From NCBI GenBank assembly GCA_001970855.1, contig LSSN01000182.1, forward strand, positions 1-12,024: DNA of 12,024 bases, given 5' to 3'. The number at the start of each line of letters is the position of its first letter. The first letter of the stretch is position 1. The notes below the pieces were generated by a model that was given only the letters and a program-made list of their open reading frames with translations, was not told the DNA's origin and did no database searches. Position numbers and translations under genes: made by a program. Source of the stretch: Smittium culicis. Taxonomy: Eukaryota; Kickxellomycota; Harpellomycetes; Harpellales; Legeriomycetaceae. This document shows positions 1-7,250 of this stretch, one piece after another.

Positions 1-2942
1 TCTGTTTCGTTCTGGACAATTTCAACTGCTCTCCTATAAAAGTATGATATTAAAAAATGTATTAAAAATACATTTAAAAAGCTGAATCTAAGCGCAAGTT
101 TAGAATTTATAACTTAACTATATATGATAGTTAAGCAAATGAAAAATATTCGATAAACATTATTGAGGTAGTTATAAACTAGCACATTAATTTTTTTTTA
201 GAGCAATTAATTAAAGTTTCTTAAATCTAAATTTTAATTACCTGCATACGTCTAGTGCACGTCTGGCATCGCCAGAAACTGCACCGATTTTACGCGCGCA
301 TAGTTGAACAGCATCAGGCTCAAACACTAAACTGTCTCCAATTCTTGACGTCACAATTTTAGTGAGTTGTTCGTGTGAATATGGCATAAAGTTAATACGT
401 TTAAGCCCAAGTCTACTGGATATTTTATGCTGTAGCATTCTTTCTGGCAAGTCCATTGTATTTGCAACTGTTATAACAATGAGATTCGACTTTGGCCTAG
501 TTGGCCAGTCGAATAAGTTGTACATTATTGACTGAGATTTTGTAACAAGAACGTCAAGCTCATCAACAAAAACAATTTTCATTGGCTGAGAATTTTTCTT
601 TGCAGAAGAGTCAGAAAAAAATTCATTCAGCATTAGAGCAGCGTGAGCTGCAGTAAGCTTAGTTTGGGTGCCTGAAATACTTTTCCATAGTTGGACGTAT
701 AGTTGTTGAGGCTCAGTTAATTTCATCCCATTTATTTCAACAAAATCAAAGTGAGGAAGATCCTATATAAAATTAATTATTCGTATAGTATTATTAAGTA
801 GAATGCTTTATCTTTTTACGAATAAAAAAAAGATAATAAAATATAAAACAAATTAAGCATTACACCAGAATCACACGACATTTTGATCATTTTGATGACT
901 TCGTATACTGTAGCAGTTTTCCCGGTTCCGGGGACTCCAGAGACATATAAGCAACATGAGGTTCTAGTATCTAGGGCTTCATAAAGTTCTCCAAAGATAT
1001 CCATGCATTCATTTTCGCGACATGGAAGAGATTCTGGAGTTGCAGAAACATGTAAATTTGCAAGAGCAGATTCAAATTTGGAATTTTTTTGAGGTTCAGA
1101 GGAGTTTTGAATAGAGTCTCTTGAAGGGAGACGCAAGTCAAGGTAGCTGTTTTTAGCTCTGTAATTTTTACTGTTAATGAAAATATAATATGGATTGTTT
1201 TAGGTTTTAAATTTAATTGTTTGAAATGTAAAGCAAAGTAAGAAGAGAAGATTCAAGTTTGATAAATAAAAGTAATCTGGTTACATCAAGTTAAACTTAT
1301 TTGCATATTTCTCACGAGAGACAAGGTTATTTTTTTTTGATGCAGAATATGAACTTTGCTTTAATCGGCGATTTTGCTTAGAAACTATTAAATAAATTAG
1401 AATTTTTAACAATTAGGAAAAAAAAAACATCTTAAAAGGCAATTTTAGTACGAGGAGTGATAAATATAAATTAAGAACTGAGTAAAGGGAATAAGAAAAA
1501 AGATCGTACATATAAAATCATCATCAGAAGCATCTGAAAATTCAGATTCCGAAGAGGAATAGTCATCTTGAGAGTCGTAGTTATCTGAGCTGAAATAATT
1601 AGATGAATAATCTGAGTCTGAATCATTATGTTTAGAGTATTTTTGAGCCTTAACAATCTTATTTTGGGGAGAGAGGAGTAGAGAAAAAATTATTAAAGTT
1701 ATTATATACAAAATTAAATTAGAGTATGTGTATATATTATTGTAACTAGGTAAATGGGAGTGCTAAAAATAGCAGAAATGGCGAGTATTTTTTAAATATT
1801 TTGAAATTTTAATATACAAAAAATATAAAGAAAGTTACTTTGGCAGGATAAAACGTGTAGCCCTTTTTAAAATTTGGTTTTTCTATTAGAATGAAGGGCG
1901 AAGATTTTTTAAGTGCTAATTCATTTTTGGAATGATTCCGAGAGCTTTTAGTAGATGTTGATTTTGATGTTGCTCTTTTATTTTTTACTTTGTTATCGAG
2001 ATAGATAACATTTACAGGTGTTGGGATAGAGTTTGGCTTGTAATTATTTTTAGGGGGAGGGATGTTAGAAATGCTCAAGCGGCCCATTTTACGAGTTACT
2101 CTAGTAGTTTCGACTTCATTAATGGTATTAGATTTATGTGTAGCAGTTTTAGACGTTTTTTCGAGAATTTTTCCAAAAATCGTTTCGTTGTATTGTGAGT
2201 TTGTTAGTTTAGAAATAATGGTACCACCAACTATGTTATATGTTTGCTGCCAATTAATTTCATTAAGTTCAGAGGTTTTAATATTGTACGATTTAGAGCA
2301 ATAGTAATAATCTGGAAATTCGCTATCTATAGTATCTATGTATTTAGCATTAATACCCCGAGTTTTCTTTTCGTATCCGCTTGGTGATAAAACGGATACG
2401 ATTTTAACTATATCAGCAGGTGAAATGGTAGCTAAAGAATTCGTATAAAAGAGTTCGTTCTAAAGTATAAATAAGGCTGTTAAGCAATAAAAATAAGATC
2501 TTTATGGAAGAAAAATATAAGAGTAATAAAAGGATAAAATAGTTTAAATAAATTAAGTAGGTGAAATTACATTTGATTTTTCTATTGATCTTTTTAATTT
2601 TAGAGGAAGGTCACGATGATAATAAAATAAGCGAATAGTGAATATAGGATCTTTGATTTTTTTTTCGGGAAAGGAATTAATTACTCCGATTATAGGGTGT
2701 CTTTTATTTTTTTGTTTAACAAGTATGAAATGACCTAAAAGGTATTTTGTTTCTTCAAAAATAAAAGTGCCATTTGGACTTTTGGAAAAGGCTCTAGTCG
2801 ATAATTTCAGATTGCTTTTATTTAGGCCAGTGGAATTTGTACCAGCTGCTAAAATTGATACCGAATTTCTAGTTACCCTAGAATTGGTTTGATTCATCGA
2901 AGCATTAGGAACGTTAGTCTGAGTCCTTCTTGTAATTACCAT
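1..2942 (-). CDS. ORC1: Origin recognition complex subunit 1 (Orc1), 3'-truncated at window edge
   Basis: This is the ATPase subunit of the origin recognition complex, which binds replication origins in the nucleus and loads MCM helicase with Cdc6. My exon model on the minus strand is 2942-2571, 2459-1839, 1657-1510, 1384-1285, 1170-864, 762-242 and 33-1, in consistent phase, giving about 700 visible residues. A BAH domain lies at about residues 60-220 (FYYHRDLP, then ELFYTNSL after a splice, then WQQTYNIVGGT). A basic/Ser-rich linker and an acidic Ser/Asp stretch follow. The AAA+ core has Walker A GVPGTGKTAT (about 492-501), the Orc1-type VEINGMKLTEPQQLYVQLW block, Walker B IVFVDELD (about 579-586), sensor 1 VANTMDLPERM and sensor 2 SGDARRALDVCRR (about 679-691). 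BAH plus an intact ATPase separates it from Cdc6. The ATG at 2942 is the first in frame after an upstream stop. The C-terminal winged-helix region is outside the window. The exon 4/5 donor is the least certain junction. Confidence 0.93.
34..241 (-). other. ORC1 intron 6
   Basis: The donor is AG|GTAATT after the sensor-2 sequence ALDVC and the acceptor is TTTTATAG|GAG. Splicing restores an AGG codon and continues as RRAVEIVQNE, the expected Orc1 sequence after sensor 2. At 208 bp it is the longest intron inferred here. Without splicing the frame stops at once (TAA). Confidence 0.85.
1171..1284 (-). other. ORC1 intron 3 (donor uncertain)
   Basis: The acceptor AACAG|T at 1170/1171 keeps the frame leading to KNYRAKNSYLDLR and the AAA+ domain. 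Two phase-compatible donors exist upstream: GTAACC, with the exon ending at 1285, and GTTTAA, with the exon ending at 1297. I prefer GTAACC because most other donors here begin GTAA. A third candidate, GTGAGA at 1315, is in the wrong phase for this acceptor. Confidence 0.55.
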
Positions 2943-3393
2943 TGTATCTGATACTCGTATTAAATATCTGTTATGTATTTTAGCAATGGGAGTCGGTGAG
3001 TGTTAATCAAATATTGAAATATATTTTTTACAATTTTATAAAGCAAACTGAATTTAAGAATTGATGAAATCTCTTTAACTGTGCAATTATTGATACTTTA
3101 TTCCACAAATCACTAACCAAGGAATGCTTTTATAGTAAATATTTATAGCCAATAAATACATGCTTTATCAGAATTAATCCTTAATGTAAACAAGCTAAGC
3201 CAAAGAAATTTAGTGCAGGATTTCTGTTTGATTAGTTAGTGCAAATCATATTTAAAGTTGCTCTCAATCTTTGAAATGATAGCCAATAGGTATTTTTTAT
3301 TTAACAATTTATTGTACATATATGAAAAGCGCACCAATAATTAATTAATTTTTAAATAGTTATAGACAGTCTATGGACTAAAATATTTAGCTC

Positions 3394-3400
3394 TATAAAA
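3394..3400 (+). promoter_or_regulatory. TATA-like box, candidate for STE14
   Basis: TATAAAA sits in CTCTATAAAACTTTGG, which is more GC-containing than the surrounding AT tracts. It is placed so that transcription could start near 3425-3440, just at or before the small upstream ORF. In such AT-rich DNA a chance match is quite possible. Confidence 0.35.
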
Positions 3401-3440
3401 CTTTGGCTATAATCGCACTGCAAAAAAAAAAAGCATACCA

Positions 3441-3491
3441 ATGAAACGTATTTTAGCTATTGCTAGCATTATTTCGTTTACTTTTCAATAA
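3441..3491 (+). CDS. Possible 16-codon upstream ORF in the STE14 leader
   Basis: The ATG at 3441 opens a short frame reading MKRILAIASIISFTFQ and ending in TAA at 3489-3491, 120 bp before the STE14 start codon. It lies about 40 bp downstream of the TATA-like box. No ATG lies between its stop and the STE14 ATG, so a ribosome reinitiating after it would next meet the STE14 start. Nothing shows that it is transcribed or translated. It could be a chance frame. Confidence 0.25.
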   Translation: MKRILAIASIISFTFQ

Positions 3492-3611
3492 CTTCCAATA
3501 ATATAAATTTCATTCATCTTTACATTAATATAAACACATCTAAGCCATCGTCATTTTATCCAGGCACGCTCTTTGCATTCGTATTCCAACTCGTACGCTT
3601 TCACAACTAAA

Positions 3612-4649
3612 ATGCAAAACACTACCAGCGAGCGATTAAGGACGAGCACAGCTTCTACCACGCCAGATTCATACACTGACTTTGCGATTCAATGCATAAA
3701 ACCTGCGTTTACAACTGTTGCATACATCAACTTTAATGAGAATTCAAAACATATAGTGTCTATAATATCTTTTTGTTTAGGAACTTCCTTTGGGTTGTCT
3801 GCGGCTATAAGCATTCTTTATTTCGGAAAATGTATGAGCTTGCTTGGATTGTTTATAATGTTCATTAGCCTTTATCACATCCTCGAATATTTGTGTGTAG
3901 CTTGTTATAATCCTAATTTTTTAAGAATAGAATGTAGGTTGTTCTCCTTTAATTTTTAACTATTTATATTTATCGAATACTTTATACTCTCATAATTTTT
4001 TGTTACAACAAAGTAGCTAAATTGCCTTAATTATTCTAAAAAAATTTAATATCTTGCTTTAGCATTCATGTTTAACCCAGACGGCGATTATTTCTATATA
4101 TACTCTATGATTCTATCGACTATAGAATTTCTAATAGAGTCATTTTTCTGGCCTTCACTCAAAACGCCTGGTATTTTCAACTACATTGGTAATTTAAATT
4201 TATTAAAATTTATTATCGTAAGTAGTCTCCTAGCTCGAGAAATGCAAAGAAAAAATTTACATTTTTTTAGAAAGTTTACTGATTTAGTGTTCTTTTAACT
4301 AGGTCTCTCGATTGCGCTAATTGGCCAAACCTTTAGGTTCTTGGCAATGGCAACAGCAAAGACCAGTTTTAATCATATCATTGCACACGAGAAACTCGAC
4401 TCGCATACTCTTGTTAGTAATGGCGTTTTCAGCATAGATAGACATCCTTCATATATCGGTTTCTTCTTTTGGGCAACTGGCCTGCAAATAATGTTGATGA
4501 ACCCCCTCAGCTTTATTATATTTGTTTATATATTGATGCGATTCTTCACTAGAAGAGCTAGATACGAAGAAAATACTTTAAATTTATTTTTTGGGGATGA
4601 ATACAAAAAGTACAAGGAAAAAGTTCCTTCTTTGATTCCTACTCTTTAG
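3612..4649 (+). CDS. STE14: Protein-S-isoprenylcysteine O-methyltransferase (Ste14/ICMT)
   Basis: This is an integral ER-membrane enzyme that uses S-adenosylmethionine to methylate the C-terminal prenylcysteine of CAAX proteins such as Ras/Rho GTPases and fungal lipopeptide pheromones. The exons are 3612-3933, 4063-4221 and 4303-4649, with phases that match and give 275 residues. Yeast and human family members are of similar size. The N-terminus is hydrophilic and Ser/Thr-rich. Hydrophobic segments lie at about 48-70, 75-97 and 116-132, with more later. The family's C-terminal core is clear: SFNHIIAHEKLDSHTLVSNG (182-201), the RHPSY motif at 207-211, GFFFWATGLQ, and FFGDEYKKYKEKVPSLIP near the end. 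Exon 2 carries FNPDGDYFYIYS...EFLIESFFWPSLK, also typical. The start is the first ATG; the frame extends upstream only through non-ATG codons. It is transcribed divergently from ORC1 and converges on TRM82. Confidence 0.93.
3934..4062 (+). other. STE14 intron 1
   Basis: The donor is GAAT|GTAGGT and the acceptor is TGCTTTAG|CA, 129 bp. Joining makes a TCA codon and gives RIESFMFNPDGDYF, continuous with the family's second block. The unspliced frame reaches a stop soon after the donor. Confidence 0.85.
4222..4302 (+). other. STE14 intron 2
   Basis: The acceptor is TTTTAACTAG|GT. Of two overlapping donors only the second (GTAA|GTAGTC, phase 1) fits the acceptor, giving FIIVSLSIALIGQTFR. The textbook-looking GTAAGT four bases upstream is out of phase and would shift the frame. 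At 81 bp this is the shortest intron in the window. Confidence 0.75.
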
Positions 4650-4736
4650 AAATAATTTTTATATTTAGCTCTGTATCATTCGCCATTTAATACTCCGTTT
4701 TTATTCTTCATTTATACGATAATTATACTTTTGAAT

Positions 4737-4750
4737 AATAAAATTTTATT
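4737..4750. terminator. Palindromic bidirectional poly(A) signal candidate
   Basis: The sequence AATAAAATTTTATT is a perfect 14-base palindrome that reads AATAAA on both strands. It lies 88 bp after the STE14 stop on plus and 90 bp after the TRM82 stop on minus, almost exactly at the centre of the 190 bp convergent gap. AATAAA is the canonical cleavage/polyadenylation signal. Use of this copy by both genes is inference. Confidence 0.5.
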
Positions 4751-4839
4751 TTTTCGTATAAAATAAGATTAAAGCAATTTTATTAATATATATAATTTTT
4801 TGATTTATAGAAAAAGAAATTAAAAATTATAGAATTGTC

Positions 4840-6579
4840 TTAATTGTTTCTATCAAAGGACTTTCTTCCCCATTCAAAGATCGATTTTGGATCTACAGGT
4901 GTTTCAACTATAAATTCAAGGTATTGAAAAATAAATGTTAAATATATTGGATATAAATGCTATAAAAGAAAAAGTAATTTGAGAAATAATAAAAAAAATA
5001 GCTTGAAGAGCAATATAAGGTAATGTAAAAATTTACCTTGTGGTGGAATATAGTTCGAGAATTTAATATTGCTCTTGCAAGAGACAAGCTTTGATGATTC
5101 TGAATCAAATTCAAATACCTCTAAAAGACTATTTGGAGAAACTTTTGAATTAACTGAGTACGAAACCAGTAGTCTGTTTTGAGAATCGAACTCAATATCA
5201 GCTGGAATATTACTAACTTTATCATTTTGGGTACTGTCTTTTACTGAATCGGTCGAAAAAGTTTCAAGTAAGATCAGTTTGCTGTTATTTCCAGATTGAT
5301 CAACTTGAAGTTTAAATAGGAATATTGCTGGAACACCTTCAACAATAATTGAAACCAATTCTTTACTGCTTTTAATACTGAGGATACCGATTTCTGAAAT
5401 ACTGGAATCAATAAAGTTTGAGCCAATTTGAGACAAATTAATCGATTGTAAGAGGGCCGACGAATCAATGTAATTCTCGGAATTGTTATGCTCTGATAAC
5501 TTTGAGGAAATGTCCCAAAGTTTAGCAGTTCCATCACCGGCGCCTGTAATAACTAATGTCTTTGTCGAATTTTCAAGTTTTGGAACATTGATGGCAGTAA
5601 CAAATTGAGTGTGGCCGAGGCAGTAGCTATGGATATTATAGCTGTTTGGGTACATACTAGAGCGTACTTTTTCATCACGATCGCCTGTCAATATAATGGT
5701 TCGCTCTTTATATTCTTTATGAGCAATAGAATCTTCAACCACTTCATTAGTTTCTGTAGTTTTTTTAATGCGTAGATAATAAATAGTAGCAAATTCCATA
5801 CTTGTCAAAATAGAAACGTGCCCTAGCAATAGTTCAGGCTTCAGTTCTGCGGGTTTTTTGAGGATAGGATACCTATAAGCATCGCCAAATTTATCAGCAA
5901 CAAGAACGAACTTGGAGGTAGGGTCGAATCTGACGCTGTTACACCTCTTTGAGTTTTCTCTATAAGAACACACACATAGAAAATCAGTCTCAAATAAAAA
6001 TAGCATAAAATGATATATATAATTAATGCCAATATAAGTTTTTAAAATAAAAAATTGATGAAAATTGAGTTAAAAAAGTAAAAAATAAACTTACGTGTGA
6101 TTAACAATAGTCCAATTTTCAGTTTCATAAATATATAACTGCTTATTTTCAGTTATCAAAGCTACATATTGGCAATTATTCTCGGCATCAACACCGCTAA
6201 CAGATAAATCTCTAATTCTGAATAGACTTAAATCAGTTTTGGCCGATGATTTTGGATCTTTACCTTTGGAACCGCCTATCTTTTGCTTTTTTTTAGGGGT
6301 TTGTTCAGTATCATTATTCAAGTTTGGAGTTGACTTGTCTTCCGATTTAACTGAGTTCAAGCTAGTTTCAGAAGTTTCGGGAATAATAACAGATTCTGGG
6401 AATTGTATTTTGATGCACGAAGAATTTGATTCGTTCGCTGGTATGGTAGTGGTTTGAGCTACTAAACTGTCGGAAATATAATCGTATACGCTAAACGAGT
6501 TTCCTGAAACCAAAATGACTTTGTTATCATTGAGTTGTAATATTTTTGAAACTTCTGTGTTTGTTTTGCTAATCACCAT
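4840..6579 (-). CDS. TRM82: tRNA (guanine-N7) methyltransferase non-catalytic subunit Trm82/WDR4
   Basis: This WD-repeat protein partners and stabilises the catalytic Trm8/METTL1 subunit that makes m7G46 in tRNA. The exons are 6579-6095, 5959-5037 and 4907-4840, in phase, giving 491 residues, somewhat longer than yeast (444) and human (about 410) homologues. Diagnostic blocks are VADKFGDAYRYP (about 182-193), LLGHVSILTSM (206-216), ILTGDRDEKVR (251-261), YNIHSYCLGHTQFVTAI and the WD repeat GAGDGTAKLWD (301-311). The C-terminus is PPQVETPVDPKSIFEWGRK. The extra length is partly a hydrophilic Ser/Thr/Lys-rich insert at about 70-115 containing PKKKQK (95-100), which resembles a nuclear localisation signal. 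The start is the ATG at 6579, after GTATAAA. It converges with STE14 and shares a 190 bp 3' gap. Confidence 0.93.
4908..5036 (-). other. TRM82 intron 2 with two TATAG acceptors
   Basis: The donor is CCACAAG|GTAAAT. An acceptor at 4908 (GAATTTATAG|TT) gives a GTT codon and an in-frame end after VETPVDPKSIFEWGRK. An earlier acceptor, TTTTATAG|CAT (exon starting at 4959), is out of phase and would meet a TGA quickly. A possible branch site, ATTTAACA, lies between the two, which favours the later one. Confidence 0.75.
5960..6094 (-). other. TRM82 intron 1
   Basis: The donor is CACAC|GTAAGT and the acceptor is TTCTTATAG|A, 135 bp. Joining makes ACA (Thr162) and links NWTIVNH to ENSKRCNSVRFDP. The unspliced reading stops at the donor itself. 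Confidence 0.88.
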
Positions 6580-6700
6580 TTTATACGATTTTAGTTGTTG
6601 TATATTCCAGAATGTTTAATTCAAACAATAAAAGCTTTATTAGTTTTTTCAAATCAACAAAATCGTTTGAAAATTTTTTTAATTTTTTATTATATTTGGT

Positions 6701-6709
6701 ATAGCCAAT
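6701..6709 (+). promoter_or_regulatory. CCAAT box (ATAGCCAAT) upstream of TRM82
   Basis: The same nine bases occur at 3145-3153 and 3279-3287 in the ORC1/STE14 promoter. Here the motif is about 120 bp upstream of the TRM82 ATG, on the opposite strand to the gene. CCAAT is the binding core of the HAP/NF-Y complex, which works in either orientation. Confidence 0.35.
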
Positions 6710-6805
6710 GATCGAATAATAAAAATGTAATATATATAATAAATAAAAATTATTGGATAAAAGATTTATTTGCTCAAAAGCCAATTATAAATCTGTAAAG
6801 CACAA

Positions 6806-6849
6806 TAGCTAGAATTAGTTTACAACTATCAAAAAAGTTCTAGCTAGAA
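6806..6849. repeat. Inverted repeat TAGCTAGAA / TTCTAGCTA
   Basis: Nine-base arms at 6806-6814 and 6838-6846 are separated by 23 bases. The right arm continues into TTCTAGCTAGAA (6838-6849), itself a 12-base palindrome, so the motif also reads as a direct repeat. It lies about 230-270 bp upstream of the TRM82 start. The function is unknown. Confidence 0.5.
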
Positions 6850-7005
6850 AATATATTTTTCAATAAATTGAATAAGATTGAGTTTCAAAAATATTATAAA
6901 ATAATAATCAATAAAAGTATGAAATAAAAAATTCTACACACCACTAAATATAAATAGTGAATGTAAGATGTTTGTTCAAAAATATTTCAACGTTGTTTAT
7001 ATGTT

Positions 7006-7026
7006 TAATTCTCTTAAAGAGAATTA
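7006..7026. repeat. Perfect palindrome with 10-base arms and 1-base centre
   Basis: TAATTCTCTT (7006-7015) is followed by a single A and its exact reverse complement AAGAGAATTA (7017-7026). It lies about 225 bp past the ADA2 stop and about 430 bp before the TRM82 start. It could form a hairpin in an ADA2 transcript or be a dimeric protein site, but either is speculation. Confidence 0.6.
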
Positions 7027-7250
7027 TCCAAACAAATAATGATAGTATGGCGAATTAAATCAATGATAAAATATGTTTGAATATAAAAAATATAATTAAG
7101 GATTTTAAAAAAAGATACTATACAATAATTAGGAATAAAAACTAATAGAAAAAGCTATAAAAAATGTTTAAAATGCAACTCCCATGAGCACATATTTCAA
7201 AGTGATTTTAGATTAATCATTTGGAGCACTTATAAATTAAAATGAAATGC

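Larger units (their letters stand above)
2943..3611. promoter_or_regulatory. Divergent promoter region between ORC1 and STE14
   Basis: This 669 bp very AT-rich stretch lies between the ORC1 start (minus strand) and the STE14 start (plus strand), so it should hold both promoters. It has four plus-strand CCAAT boxes (3149-3153, 3283-3287, 3334-3338, 3438-3442). The first two sit inside an identical 10-base ATAGCCAATA. A TATAAAA lies at 3394-3400, about 210 bp before the STE14 ATG. I saw no MluI-type cell-cycle box (ACGCGT) for ORC1 and no long coding frame. Confidence 0.6.
6580..7250. other. Intergenic region, TRM82 promoter and ADA2 3' end
   Basis: This 671 bp stretch is very AT-rich, with no believable coding frame on either strand. 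It should hold the TRM82 promoter (right to left) and the ADA2 3' untranslated region. Noticeable elements are ATAGCCAAT at 6701-6709, the inverted repeat at 6806-6849 and a perfect palindrome at 7006-7026. Confidence 0.6.

Noticed and set aside
2062..2304. 80-codon plus-strand open frame
   Set aside because: It is antisense to the ORC1 BAH exon 2459-1839, which has clear family similarity and matching splice phases.
3573..3611. N-terminal extension of STE14 from TTG at 3573
   Set aside because: A eukaryotic gene should start at ATG; the first in-frame ATG at 3612 gives a complete protein of normal family length.
5180..5200. tRNA box B-like GTTCGATTC on the minus strand (a similar GGTCGAATC lies near 5921)
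   Set aside because: Both lie in TRM82 coding sequence (EFDSQNR and RFDPTS), with no acceptor stem, A box or cloverleaf around them.
6239..6457. 72-codon plus-strand frame
   Set aside because: It is antisense to TRM82 exon 1 and has no recognisable protein features.
6581..6784. 67-codon minus-strand frame directly upstream of TRM82
   Set aside because: Its composition is that of AT-rich intergenic DNA (Leu, Ile, Tyr, Lys, Asn), with no family resemblance, and it is not needed for a complete Trm82.
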